A stretch of DNA of 64,000 nt, taken from Sphingobacteriaceae bacterium GW460-11-11-14-LB5. Its GTDB lineage: Bacteria > Bacteroidota > Bacteroidia > Sphingobacteriales > Sphingobacteriaceae. Of the stretch, positions 1 to 7,629 are shown in pieces. The stretch covers positions 744,001 to 808,000 of the forward strand of contig CP021237.1 in assembly GCA_002151545.1 (NCBI GenBank), in the 5' to 3' direction. A model generated the notes under the pieces. The model saw only the letters and a list, made by a program, of their open reading frames with translations. It searched no databases and had not been told where the DNA came from. Position numbers and translations under genes: made by a program. Positions within the stretch are counted from its first letter, which is position 1, and the number at the start of each line of letters is the position of its first letter.

Positions 1-488
1 TCCGCACCGCTTCAGACTATGACAAAAATGTTGATTTAAGCGGTTACAAAACTTACAATTTTTATGATAAAGGCATAGCAAGGGTTAAGCTAAATAACCT
101 GGATAAACGCCGTTTATTGGCTGCGGTTGAATCAGAAATGAATGCCAAAGGATTTACTAAATCTGAAAAACCAGATATGTTAGTGAATTTGGTTGTGGTT
201 GCCCGCGAAAAAACGGATGTTTATGGTCCTGGTTACTATGGTGGCTGGGGTTGGGGCTGGCGCGGCGGCTGGGGAAATCCTTTCTGGGGCGGCGGTACCT
301 ACGTGAACCAATATATTGAAGGCACCATTATTATCGATTTCTTAGACCCTGCTAAAAAGATTTTATTCTGGCACGGACAAGGATCTGGTTTTAACCTGGA
401 TAGCTTTAACAAAAGAGAAGAACGTTTGTATACAGGCGTAAAAGAAATATTGGCACAATATCCGCCAACAGTTACGGCAGCTAAATAA
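1..488 (+). CDS. DUF4136-type exported protein, 5' end missing
   Basis: The reading frame is open from base 3 and runs off the left edge, so this is the C-terminal part of a protein. The visible part starts with an S-D-Y-D-K-N-V-D segment followed by YKTYNFY, the pattern that opens the mature region of DUF4136 proteins. These are small, usually lipid-anchored periplasmic or outer-membrane proteins of unknown function. The middle is rich in Gly, Trp and Tyr (about residues 75-100 of the visible part, GGWGWGWRGGWG). It is followed by a conserved strand region (GTIIIDFLD, KILFWHGQG) and ends with a short helix. A TTG at 117 could be read as a start but lies inside the conserved domain, so it is not the true start. 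The signal peptide lies outside the window. Family assignment is from memory of the pattern. Confidence 0.75.
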   Translation, partial: RTASDYDKNVDLSGYKTYNFYDKGIARVKLNNLDKRRLLAAVESEMNAKGFTKSEKPDMLVNLVVVAREKTDVYGPGYYGGWGWGWRGGWGNPFWGGGTYVNQYIEGTIIIDFLDPAKKILFWHGQGSGFNLDSFNKREERLYTGVKEILAQYPPTVTAAK

Positions 489-508
489 TTTTAGTGTATA
501 TTATAAAG

Positions 509-597
509 ATCTGAATAGCAATTTATTAGTTGCTGAATAAAGAAAGGGCTGTAGAATTTTTAAATAAATTCCAGCCCTTTTTCTTTTGCTTTTTTGA
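509..597 (-). pseudogene. decayed copy of the 3' end of the adjacent glycosyltransferase gene
   Basis: Read on the minus strand, this intergenic segment aligns with the last ~28 codons of the glycosyltransferase gene at 750-1859. The block around 564-584 is identical to 807-829 for about 20 bases, and shorter identical blocks flank it (aatagcaat, gaattttt). The translation can still be followed as KEKGLEF, then an in-frame stop, then KF, SP, QL and NCY, matching the intact gene's KEKGLEFVQKF and LMDCYLAL. Interpretation: remnant of a duplicated or lost second glycosyltransferase gene. The same bases fold into a terminator-like hairpin, so part of it may be kept for that role. Confidence 0.5.
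539..586 (+). terminator. hairpin terminator after the DUF4136 gene
   Basis: The left arm agaaagggctgtagaattt (541-559) can pair with the right arm aaattccagccctttttct (567-585) with small bulges. The right arm runs into a T-rich tract. It lies about 50 bases after the stop codon at 486-488. It overlaps the decayed glycosyltransferase copy, so the hairpin may be partly coincidental. Confidence 0.5.
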
Positions 598-654
598 GAC
601 ATAGGATTTTATTTTGAAAGAGGGGGCATTGCTACTATTAGTGCTTAGCCCTGC

Positions 655-722
655 CAATGCTGCAAGTCCTCACTCGTGCCTCGTTCCGGGCTTTTCGCGA
701 ATGTCAGGTTTAGATTAGGAAG
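655..722 (-). repeat. fragment of the dispersed cccgct-type intergenic repeat
   Basis: Bases 662-695 are, apart from one or two differences, the reverse complement of 40897-40932. The shared segment contains cacgagtgaggactt and ggaacgaggcacgag. It is a partial copy of the repeat family found at 19.9, 26.7, 40.7-41.2 and 49.1-49.7 kb. Nothing else is recognisable between 600 and 749. Confidence 0.6.
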
Positions 723-749
723 GCTGCTGCGGTATAATCGTAGAAATAA

Positions 750-1859
750 TTAAAGCGCTAAATAGCAATCCATTAATTGCTTTGTAACCACAGGACTATT
801 GAATTTTTGAACAAATTCCAGCCCTTTTTCTTTCATCTCTTTTTGGAGTGGAGGGTTTTCGACAATCTGATTGATTGCTGTGGCTAAAGCGTTGGCATCG
901 TTTGGTGAGATGTATAAACTATCTGGTCCGCCAGCTTCTTCCAGGCATGAACCTGTTGCCGCAACAACCGGAACGCCAGAATATAAAGCTTCGATAATCG
1001 GAATGCCAAAACCTTCGTAAAAAGAAGGGTAAACAAAAACACTTGCCATTTGATAAATACCCGGCAAATCGGCAAAGGGGATGTTTTTTAGGAATAAGAT
1101 CCTGTTTTTAAGGCCAAGTTTTTCTATTTCTTTCTCAACCGTTTTAAAATAAGCCGTTTGTTTGCCTATCACCACCAATTTATAATCTTCGCTGACCGCT
1201 TTTAGGGCCTGCACAACCAGTTTTAGGTTTTTACGTTCTTCAATGGTGCCAACATTCAGTATATATTTTTCAGGCAGCTTATAGGTTGCCCTGATCCGGC
1301 TCAATGTTTCTTTCGGGAAAGGTGTTTTAAAGCTGTCATCGCAACTTTGGTAAATTACATCAATCTTCTCGGGACTAATCCCGTAAAGTTCAATGATATC
1401 AGCCTTTGTTTTTTCACTGATGGCAATAATCTTATTGGCCCGTTTACAGGCAGATTTGCTTTTCCACTCGTATAATTTCCGGTCGATAAATTTATAATAT
1501 TGCGGGAAACGAAGGAAAATTAAATCATGAATGGTGACAATTGATTTAATCCGTGTATGTTGTATGGCTAATGGAATTTCGTGGCTCAAACCATGAAAAA
1601 TCTGACAATCATCCTGGGCTAAATCTTTCAGGATATTTAAAGTCCTCCATAAAAAAGGCCCACTTTTAGGAAGCTTAAGCTCGATGCTATCATTTTCGAA
1701 AAACGCATCGATCTGTTTGGCCGCTTTTACTTTGGGCGCATAAACCAGGTACTGGTGTTGAGGAAACTGATGTGCCAGATGCTCAATTAAAGAACGGCTG
1801 TAATTACCTAATCCTGTTAAATTATTGGCGGCACGCTTGCCATCGTATCCTATTTTCAT
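750..1859 (-). CDS. family 4 glycosyltransferase (GT-B fold)
   Basis: At 369 residues this is a normal length for a GT4 enzyme, which transfers a sugar from a nucleotide-sugar donor onto a glycan or lipid acceptor at the cytoplasmic membrane face. The N-terminal half starts MKIGYDGKRAANNLTGLGNY, the glycine-rich acceptor-side loop of GT4 proteins, and has the HGLSHEIP segment near residue 90. The C-terminal donor domain opens with YILNVGTIEERKN (about 199-211). It carries the E-x7-E signature in YPSFYEGFGIPIIEAL (about 277-292), followed by GVPVVAA. Acceptor and sugar cannot be deduced. dapD lies 79 bases upstream on the same strand but is metabolically unrelated. Confidence 0.85.
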   Translation of the reverse strand: MKIGYDGKRAANNLTGLGNYSRSLIEHLAHQFPQHQYLVYAPKVKAAKQIDAFFENDSIELKLPKSGPFLWRTLNILKDLAQDDCQIFHGLSHEIPLAIQHTRIKSIVTIHDLIFLRFPQYYKFIDRKLYEWKSKSACKRANKIIAISEKTKADIIELYGISPEKIDVIYQSCDDSFKTPFPKETLSRIRATYKLPEKYILNVGTIEERKNLKLVVQALKAVSEDYKLVVIGKQTAYFKTVEKEIEKLGLKNRILFLKNIPFADLPGIYQMASVFVYPSFYEGFGIPIIEALYSGVPVVAATGSCLEEAGGPDSLYISPNDANALATAINQIVENPPLQKEMKEKGLEFVQKFNSPVVTKQLMDCYLAL

Positions 1860-1861
1860 TA

Positions 1862-1936
1862 AAGGTATAAGGTTAAAGGCATAAGGTATAAGGTTTGGGA
1901 TGTCACCTTACACCCTAAACCTTACGCCTTAAGCCA
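1862..1936. repeat. short aggtataagg-type quasi-palindrome
   Basis: Degenerate copies of aaggtataagg and aaggttaaagg on the left are mirrored by ccttacacc, aaaccttacgcc and ttaagcc on the right. Transcribed, the segment would form an imperfect hairpin between dapD and the glycosyltransferase gene. Similar low-complexity blocks occur at 25211-25250 and 48930-48965. Confidence 0.5.
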
Positions 1937-1938
1937 TT

Positions 1939-2757
1939 TTATACGGCAACATTATTTTCTCTTAACGCATCGTTAAGCGAAGTTTTCTTATCTGTACTTT
2001 CTTTACGTTTACCAATAATTAAAGCACAAGGCACCTGAAATTCGCCGGCAGGGAATTTTTTGGTATAACTTCCTGGTATTACAACCGAACGTGCAGGAAC
2101 AATTCCTTTATATTCTACTGGCGTAGGGCCGGTAACATCAATAATTTTGGTTGATGCTGTTAATACTACGTTAGCGCCCAAAACAGCTTCTCTCTCTACC
2201 TTAACACCCTCTACCACAATCGCTCTTGATCCTAAGAAAGCGTCATCTTCGATAATAACCGGAGCAGCTTGTACTGGCTCTAAAACACCACCAATACCTA
2301 CGCCACCACTTAAGTGAACGCGTTTACCAATTTGTGCACAAGAACCTACAGTAGCCCAGGTATCAACCATCGTACCTTCATCAACATAAGCGCCAATGTT
2401 TACGTATGATGGCATCATGATTACACCTTTTGCTAAAAACGCACCGTAACGCGCACTTGCCATAGGCACAACACGTACACCAGTTGCTTTATAATCGGTT
2501 TTTAAATCCATTTTATCGTGGTAAACAAAAGGACCGCTTTTAATTTCTTTCATCTCGCGAATCGGGAAATATAAAATTACTGCTTTCTTTACCCATTCAT
2601 TAATGCCCCAGGAGTTTAAAACTGGCTCAGCAACACGGATTTCACCCTTATCAAGCCCCATAATAACGGCTTCAATGGCTTCGCAATAGTTGCTGTATTT
2701 TAAAAGGGTTCTATCCTCCCAAGCGGCTTCAATTAATTTCTTTAAATCTGAATACAT
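1939..2757 (-). CDS. dapD: 2,3,4,5-tetrahydropyridine-2,6-dicarboxylate N-succinyltransferase
   Basis: This enzyme adds a succinyl group from succinyl-CoA to tetrahydrodipicolinate in the lysine/diaminopimelate pathway, which supplies peptidoglycan precursors. It is 272 residues, the usual length. An N-terminal helical domain (about 1-95) is followed by a left-handed beta-helix of hexapeptide repeats (about 100-235): VVPMASARYGAFLAKGVIMM, YVNIGAYVDEGTMVDTWATV, then GSCAQIGKRVHLSGGVGIGG. The C-terminus has the family's IPGSYTKKFPAGEFQVPCAL. The start ATG at 2757 gives MYSDLKKLIEAAWEDR, as in homologues. No other lysine-pathway gene is nearby. Confidence 0.95.
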   Translation of the reverse strand: MYSDLKKLIEAAWEDRTLLKYSNYCEAIEAVIMGLDKGEIRVAEPVLNSWGINEWVKKAVILYFPIREMKEIKSGPFVYHDKMDLKTDYKATGVRVVPMASARYGAFLAKGVIMMPSYVNIGAYVDEGTMVDTWATVGSCAQIGKRVHLSGGVGIGGVLEPVQAAPVIIEDDAFLGSRAIVVEGVKVEREAVLGANVVLTASTKIIDVTGPTPVEYKGIVPARSVVIPGSYTKKFPAGEFQVPCALIIGKRKESTDKKTSLNDALRENNVAV

Positions 2758-2799
2758 GATGTTTTTAAATTTTACGCAAAATAAATCAATTTTTGCTTA

Positions 2800-2945
2800 T
2801 TAAATGGTTAATTGTTTAAATTGTTTTGTTGTAGACTGGTGTAAAAGATTGTTAAATTGTTGGATTGTTCAGATTACTGGCTTTTAACGGGTGTGCAATA
2901 TGGAGAACGATTTAACAATAAAGCAATAAAACATTTAACAATTCT
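2800..2945. repeat. low-complexity gttaaattgttt-type intergenic repeat
   Basis: Loose copies of ttaattgtttaaattgttt, gattgttaaattgttgg and aacaataaagcaataaaacatttaacaatt give a self-complementary block before the S4-domain gene. The same kind of block stands before the histidine kinase stop at 14193-14280 and before the phosphodiesterase gene at 54458-54690. Confidence 0.45.
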
Positions 2946-2946
2946 T

Positions 2947-2954
2947 TACTTTTG
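2947..2954 (+). promoter_or_regulatory. Bacteroidota -7 box TACTTTTG
   Basis: A perfect TAnnTTTG element ends seven bases before the ATG at 2962, so transcription would start at or next to the start codon. No convincing -33 TTG was found at the usual distance. The same box in the same near-leaderless setting precedes the gene at 54705. Confidence 0.4.
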
Positions 2955-2961
2955 AAACTTT

Positions 2962-3363
2962 ATGACAGAGACAGAAAAACTTAGGATCGATAAATATTTA
3001 TGGGCAATCAGGTTGTTTAAAACCCGGAGCCTGGCTACTGATGCCTGTAAAGCGGGTAGGGTGAAACTCAAAGGACAGAATATTAAACCTTCGGCGATTG
3101 TGAAAGTGGGTGAAGTTTATCAGGTATCGAAAGGGATCGAAAAGAAAATTATCGAAGTGGTAGAACTTTCATATAACAGAACAGATTCGCCAACGGCTTT
3201 AACAAAATACAAAGATTTAACCCCTGTTGAAGAAACGCATGCTTTTAAATCGATGTTTCATGCACCAAACCTAAAACGGGATAGAGGTACTGGCCGCCCA
3301 ACAAAAAAAGACCGACGGGAAACGGATGACCTGATTGGAGGTATGTTCGAAGAAGAAGATTAG
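2962..3363 (+). CDS. S4-domain RNA-binding protein (Hsp15/HslR-like)
   Basis: A 133-residue protein with an S4 RNA-binding domain at residues 5-70. It starts with LRIDKYLWAIRLFKTRSLATDAC, continues with AGRVKLKGQNIKPSAIVKVG, and ends in a basic tail (KRDRGTGRPTKKDRRETDD). The length and layout fit Hsp15 (HslR). In E. coli that protein binds 50S subunits carrying stalled peptidyl-tRNA and helps rescue them. Function here is inferred from family. It stands alone, convergent with the EcsC-like gene; only eight bases separate the two stop codons. Confidence 0.85.
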   Translation: MTETEKLRIDKYLWAIRLFKTRSLATDACKAGRVKLKGQNIKPSAIVKVGEVYQVSKGIEKKIIEVVELSYNRTDSPTALTKYKDLTPVEETHAFKSMFHAPNLKRDRGTGRPTKKDRRETDDLIGGMFEEED

Positions 3364-3371
3364 TTAGTTAA

Positions 3372-4145
3372 CTAGTCCCCAGTCTTGAGTCTTAAGTCGT
3401 CAGTCGACTCATGACTTAGGACTATGGACTGAAGACTAAAATACCTCATCCGGTAACTCATCATTGCCGTTTTGCCCAGTTTATCGATTAGTTTATAATT
3501 GGCGACTGCACCCACCGCCGCGCCTACAAAGGGAAGCATTTGTGCAAGTTTGGCTAAATCAATATAATCACGGTATTGCTGCTGAAAGGTAAGCCAGTCA
3601 AATTCATCAATATTGGTCGGTAATTGATGTGCTTTATCATCCCAATCCTGCATTTTCATGAAAATATTCTGGCTTTCTTCTTTACTTGAAAAAGCCAGCT
3701 GGAAGATGTGTAAAATGTATAAACGTTCTCTGTAATCTTTCACATCGTATCCGTAAACAGCAGCAATATCAAAAAGCATTTTCATTTTTATGCCCAGTAA
3801 CAGCGGGAAATCAGCCAGGCTCATTAAAAATCCTCCTGCACCGGTAATTCCGCCTTCGGCTGCACCTGTTTTTTTATAGTTTTCTATTTTTTGCTTAATT
3901 AATGCTTCGCGGTGCATCAGGGTTAAATCGGTAATCGGCTTCGAGGTGGTAAATGTCGATCCAAAAAGCACAGCCTTAACCATCTGTTTAATCGCAGTAG
4001 TTATGGCATTGTGAACCTTATCGGGAATATAACTATTTATTTTTTTCTGCACTTTATTCGTCATTTTATTCAAAAGCGAAGGTTTTTGCAAAGTTTTAAA
4101 CTTCCAGAAATTCAGCTCACTGCTTATTTTTTGTTCGTAGGTCAT
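3372..4145 (-). CDS. EcsC family protein with a repeat-encoded C-terminus
   Basis: The 257-residue product shows the EcsC-family core: a Gly/Ala-rich hydrophobic stretch (TGAAEGGITGAGGFLMSLAD, about residues 95-114), then LLLGIKMKMLFDIAAVYGYD and a second hydrophobic hairpin (LPFVGAAVGAVANYKLIDKL, about 205-224). EcsC-family proteins are associated with membranes; their molecular role is unclear. The last ~20 residues (from SLQSIVLS to the stop) are encoded by an intergenic AGTC/GACT palindrome, so the original stop codon was probably lost to repeat insertion. There is no recognisable partner gene. Confidence 0.8.
   Translation of the reverse strand: MTYEQKISSELNFWKFKTLQKPSLLNKMTNKVQKKINSYIPDKVHNAITTAIKQMVKAVLFGSTFTTSKPITDLTLMHREALIKQKIENYKKTGAAEGGITGAGGFLMSLADFPLLLGIKMKMLFDIAAVYGYDVKDYRERLYILHIFQLAFSSKEESQNIFMKMQDWDDKAHQLPTNIDEFDWLTFQQQYRDYIDLAKLAQMLPFVGAAVGAVANYKLIDKLGKTAMMSYRMRYFSLQSIVLSHESTDDLRLKTGD
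3376..3440. repeat. AGTC/GACT quasi-palindrome between convergent genes
   Basis: About five agtc units spaced 6-8 bases apart (agtcttgagtcttaagtcgt) lead into a central agtcgact. They are mirrored by gact units (catgacttagga, ctatggactgaagact). The arms can form a long imperfect hairpin that would end transcription from either side. It overlaps the coding end of the EcsC-like gene. Confidence 0.65.
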
Positions 4146-4192
4146 CCTTAATTACTACAATAATTATTCCTTAAAATTTAACATAAAACAGC

Positions 4193-4223
4193 TTTGAAGA
4201 ATAAAGAATAAACTATATATTTA
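4193..4223 (+). promoter_or_regulatory. Bacteroidota-type promoter for the TlpA-like gene
   Basis: TTTG at 4193-4196 and TATATTTA at 4216-4223 are separated by 19 bases. They match the -33/-7 pattern TTTG and TAnnTTTG except for the last base. The ATG follows at 4254, giving an untranslated leader of about 23 bases. Confidence 0.5.
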
Positions 4224-4253
4224 GTTACCTAATAAAAACTTAATCCTTTCATT

Positions 4254-6179
4254 ATGAAAACCTTAAAATTGTTATGCTTGCTCATATTTGCTGCCGGAGT
4301 AGCAAATGCACAAGGAGTGAAATTTTCTGCTACCAAACCTGCAGCAGGAAGTACAGTTAAATTTACATACGACCCAAAGGGAACCAATCTCGAAAACCTG
4401 GCAGATGTGAAGTGTACTGGTTATACCTTTTTTTCAAAAACCAATCCTAAAAGTAACAAAATAGAACTCACAAAGGAGGGAGGGATTTATAAAGGAGAAA
4501 TCTCTACTCCCGATAGTGTTACTGTGGTTGGACTTGCTTTTTCGGTTGGCGATCAAAAAGATGAAGCACCTGCTGGTTATGTTTTAGAATTTACTAAAGC
4601 GGGTAAAGTTCCGGCAGAGGCCTATCTTAACGAAGCTTTTTTATATGGATTAGCAGGAAATTACTATTTGGGGCTGACCATCGACCCTGAAAAGGCAGTT
4701 TCATTGTATAAACAAGCTTTTGCCTTAAAACCTGAGTTGAAAAAGAAAAACCTGAATCAATACCTGTCGCTTGAGTACAAAGCAGATAAAGACAATGGTA
4801 CAAAGCTGATCAATGAAAATATTTCGACCCTGTCAAAACTGAAAGAACCAAAAGAAGAAGATTTGGGTACTGTTATTAGCCTTTACTCCCTGTTAAAGAA
4901 AAAAGTGCAGGCCGATTCAGTTAAAGCTATTGTGCTTAAAAAATATCCTACCGGAAATTATGCCTGGAATGACGGGATGAATACGCTTTATAGCACAAAA
5001 GATTTTGCCACACAAGTACAAAAGGCCGATGAAATGATTAGCAGGTTTAACCTCGATCAAACCAAAAAAGTAGATGCCGGTAGGTTGAATTCCATTCATA
5101 GTATGTTAGCCAATAGTGCTGTAAAAGCTAATGATCTGGAAAAATTTCAGGCTTACGCTGCAAAAGTTACCGATAAAATGTCTCGGGCAAGCCTGTACAA
5201 CAATAGTTTTGCCTGGCCATCTGCTCAGAAAAAAGAAAATGTAGAATTGGCCGCTCAACTTTCAAAACAATCACTCGAACTGATAGAAGCATCTAGAAGT
5301 GATGAGATGCCAAAGTATTATAACACTAAAGAAGAATACCTTAAATATTTAGACGGCGCTTATGGTATGTATGCAGATACCTATGGCTTGCTGCTTTATC
5401 ATCAGGGGAAATTTAAAGAAGCGCTGGCTATGCAGGAAAAAGCCATACCCTTGTACGCTAATGTTCCGCCAGATGTATCCTCCCGTTATGTAACTTATTT
5501 AATTAAGAATGGCCAGGATGATAAAGCTTACAGTGAGGCCGAAAAATTGATTAAAGAAGGTAATGGCAACGATTCGTTAAAGAACGAATTTAAAATGCTT
5601 TATACTAAGTTAAAGAAAAGTGGAACTTATGAAACCTACATTGCCAATTTAGAAAAAGCAGCATTAGAAAAAGAGCGCGCAGAATGGACAAAAAAAATGA
5701 TTAATATTCCAGCGCCTGCATTTTCATTAACTAACCTGAAAGGCGAAACCATAAGTTTAGCCAGTTTGAAAGGTAAAATTGTGATTTTAGATTATTGGGC
5801 CACTTGGTGCGGGCCTTGTGTATCCTCTTTCCCTGGGATGCAAAAAGCAATGAACAAATACGCCAGTAATCCAAATGTGGTTTTCCTGTTTGTAAATACC
5901 TGGCAAACAGAAGAAAATAGAGAGAAAGTGGTGACTGACTTTATTGCTGCGAAGAAATACAATTTTAATGTGCTTTACGATACCAAAAATGCAAAAGATC
6001 CTTCCAAGTTTGATGTGGTAAGTGCCTATAAAGTGGATGGAATCCCGACTAAATTTGTGATTGATGGTGATGGTAATATCAGGTTTAAAGCGGTAGGTTT
6101 CTCTGGTTCTGATGATGGTGTGGTGAAGGAAATAGATTCCATGATCGGCTTATTGGCAGGAAAAGAATCGAGTAAATAA
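4254..6179 (+). CDS. large exported TlpA/ResA-type thioredoxin-domain protein
   Basis: The product has 641 residues with a clear signal peptide (MKTLKLLCLLIFAAGVANAQ). A ~480-residue N-terminal region follows: an immunoglobulin-like stretch near 20-115, then helical repeat-like segments (for example EAYLNEAFLYGLAGNYYLGL and YHQGKFKEALAMQEKAIPLY, which resemble TPRs). The C-terminal ~150 residues are a TlpA-type thioredoxin domain: PAPAFSLTNLKGETISLASL, the redox motif WATWCGPC near residue 520, and a cis-Pro region GIPTKFVIDGDG. Such proteins usually reduce disulfides in the periplasm; this long form is common in Bacteroidota. The partner is unknown. Transcription ends at a 16-bp hairpin just after the stop. 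Confidence 0.85.
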   Translation: MKTLKLLCLLIFAAGVANAQGVKFSATKPAAGSTVKFTYDPKGTNLENLADVKCTGYTFFSKTNPKSNKIELTKEGGIYKGEISTPDSVTVVGLAFSVGDQKDEAPAGYVLEFTKAGKVPAEAYLNEAFLYGLAGNYYLGLTIDPEKAVSLYKQAFALKPELKKKNLNQYLSLEYKADKDNGTKLINENISTLSKLKEPKEEDLGTVISLYSLLKKKVQADSVKAIVLKKYPTGNYAWNDGMNTLYSTKDFATQVQKADEMISRFNLDQTKKVDAGRLNSIHSMLANSAVKANDLEKFQAYAAKVTDKMSRASLYNNSFAWPSAQKKENVELAAQLSKQSLELIEASRSDEMPKYYNTKEEYLKYLDGAYGMYADTYGLLLYHQGKFKEALAMQEKAIPLYANVPPDVSSRYVTYLIKNGQDDKAYSEAEKLIKEGNGNDSLKNEFKMLYTKLKKSGTYETYIANLEKAALEKERAEWTKKMINIPAPAFSLTNLKGETISLASLKGKIVILDYWATWCGPCVSSFPGMQKAMNKYASNPNVVFLFVNTWQTEENREKVVTDFIAAKKYNFNVLYDTKNAKDPSKFDVVSAYKVDGIPTKFVIDGDGNIRFKAVGFSGSDDGVVKEIDSMIGLLAGKESSK

Positions 6180-6190
6180 ATAATAATTTC

Positions 6191-6231
6191 AAAACAGAAA
6201 AGGTGCTGAGTATCGGCACCTTTTCTGTTTT
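6191..6231. terminator. bidirectional intrinsic terminator
   Basis: A perfect 16-base inverted repeat: aaaacagaaaaggtgc (6191-6206) and gcaccttttctgtttt (6216-6231), with a nine-base loop. It serves the convergent TlpA-like and deaminase genes and overlaps the deaminase stop codon by two bases. Confidence 0.85.
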
Positions 6232-6706
6232 AATACGCTATCCTCATCGGTGAGGTTTCCCATAGCTTAAAGGCTGCCAGGGCTTCGTCGCGCATCAGCT
6301 GGACAACCGGCAGGCTTCTGTTTTCCATGGGTTTGTCTAACTCTTCATAAATAAATTTATCACTAAAACCAATGTGTTCGGCGTCAGCCTTGGTATTAGC
6401 ATAATAAATGGTGTCGATTTTTGCCCAATAAATTGCTCCTAAACACATGGGGCAAGGCTCGCAGCTGGTGTAAATTACGCAGCCACTCAAATCGAAAGTG
6501 TTTAACTCGTTGCAGGCCAGCCTGATGGCCGAAACTTCCGCATGTGCAGTCGGGTCGTTGGTAGAAGTGACCTTATTTGCCGATTTGGCAATCAACTTTC
6601 CATCTTTTACCACTACCGCTCCAAAAGGTCCGCCAATGCTTTCACTCACATTTTGTACAGATAACTCAATTGCCATCTGCATATATTTCTGATGTTGATT
6701 GTCCAT
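6230..6706 (-). CDS. guaD: guanine deaminase (cytidine deaminase-like fold)
   Basis: A 158-residue zinc hydrolase. The zinc ligands are visible in the family motifs HAEVSAI (about residues 56-62) and SCEPCPMCLGAIYWA (about 81-95). The sequence follows the short bacterial guanine deaminase type of Bacillus closely along its length: GGPFGAVVVKDGK, then NDPTAHAE, then a C-terminal FIYEELDKP and an aromatic tail. Guanine deaminase converts guanine to xanthine in purine salvage or breakdown. TadA tRNA adenosine deaminase has a similar motif set, but the C-terminal segment argues for GuaD. The gene is monocistronic. Confidence 0.82.
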   Translation of the reverse strand: MDNQHQKYMQMAIELSVQNVSESIGGPFGAVVVKDGKLIAKSANKVTSTNDPTAHAEVSAIRLACNELNTFDLSGCVIYTSCEPCPMCLGAIYWAKIDTIYYANTKADAEHIGFSDKFIYEELDKPMENRSLPVVQLMRDEALAAFKLWETSPMRIAY

Positions 6707-6736
6707 ATTAATCTGATCTTTTTATAAAATACAGCA

Positions 6737-6767
6737 CAAAAAAAATGCCCCGATTTATACGGGGCAT
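6737..6767 (-). terminator. intrinsic terminator of the OmpH/Skp-like gene
   Basis: On the minus strand atgccccg, a seven-base loop and cggggcat are followed by an eight-base T run. It lies about 25 bases after the stop codon of the gene at 6790-7389. Confidence 0.85.
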
Positions 6768-6789
6768 CTATATTTTAATCGCTGTTTGC

Positions 6790-7389
6790 TTATTTTTTGC
6801 TGTATTCAGCGTTTAAGCCTTTAATTACTTCAGAAGTAACATCTAAACTTTCGTCGGCAAATAAAATAGCGCTGTTACCTTTTGAGTAAGTTAAAACCAT
6901 TTTATAGCCTTTTTCCTTCGCGTAACCTTTTAAGTAATCGGCTACTTTATCATAAAGTTTTTCATTCTCAGCAGCTTGCTCATTTTGTAAAGCACCACCA
7001 GCATTTTGTTGGTAAGTTTGTAGTTCTTGTTGTTTACGTGCTAAACGCTCTTCAGTGCTTTTACGTTGATCGGCCGATAAAGTTTGTGCCGATTGCTGGT
7101 ATTGCGCCACCTCTCTTTGAAAAGCCTGACCTTTAGCCTGCATGTCTGCCTGAGCATTTTTGGTCTTACCTTCAAATTTCACTTTAAGATCTTTGAAGTA
7201 TTCATATTTTGTAAGTAACGAGTCGGAGTTTACGTACACAATTTTCTCAGTTGGAGAAACCGCGGCAGTAGTACCCTCTGTTTTTTTAATTTCAGTAGTT
7301 TTAGTGTCTTTGTTCTGGCATGCAGAGAAAGCAGTTATCAAAGTTGCTGTTGCAAGTAAACCAAAGGTTTTAAAGGTTCTTCTTTCCAT
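6790..7389 (-). CDS. OmpH/Skp family periplasmic chaperone, probable lipoprotein
   Basis: The 199-residue product begins with a signal sequence ending in LITAFSAC, a plausible lipoprotein processing site with Cys24. The mature part has IVYVNSDSLLTKYEYFKDLK and then a long charged, Gln-rich helical region (about residues 75-150). The C-terminus (YAKEKGYKMVLTYSKGNSAI) is typical of the OmpH/Skp family. Skp is a trimeric chaperone whose helical arms hold unfolded outer-membrane proteins in the periplasm. A lipidated form is inferred only from the Cys motif. It is preceded by the IS-containing intergenic region and has its own terminator. Confidence 0.85.
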   Translation of the reverse strand: MERRTFKTFGLLATATLITAFSACQNKDTKTTEIKKTEGTTAAVSPTEKIVYVNSDSLLTKYEYFKDLKVKFEGKTKNAQADMQAKGQAFQREVAQYQQSAQTLSADQRKSTEERLARKQQELQTYQQNAGGALQNEQAAENEKLYDKVADYLKGYAKEKGYKMVLTYSKGNSAILFADESLDVTSEVIKGLNAEYSKK

Positions 7390-7519
7390 TCTTGTTTAAT
7401 AAATTTTAGCAAACTTATATAAATTAGTTTTTATATCCAATTTAAAGAAAGGCCTATCGCAATACAAGTTGCTCCAAATTGGTTTTTGCGTTAAACGTTT
7501 AATTTACTCAACGCTAAGC

Positions 7520-7623
7520 GCATAAGGCTAAGCGTGTCATCTGGTAGCGGTGATTTGAAAAGCAAAGCCTGTATTTCAAAAGGTTGTTCGTCCCGCTGTC
7601 CGCTTTATTTCATGTCCGCTGCC
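7520..7623 (+). repeat. left half of an intergenic repeat split by the IS110 element
   Basis: Bases 7590-7623 (tcccgctgtccgctttat, then gtccgctgcc) belong to the dispersed cccgct-type repeat; compare 26700-26715 and 49641-49652. The right half (cgggtttaagtggcgcggcc) resumes at 8901. The join resembles the uninterrupted copy at 49648-49670 (gctgcaatcaggtttaggtgg). Confidence 0.65.
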
Positions 7624-7629
7624 ATCCCT

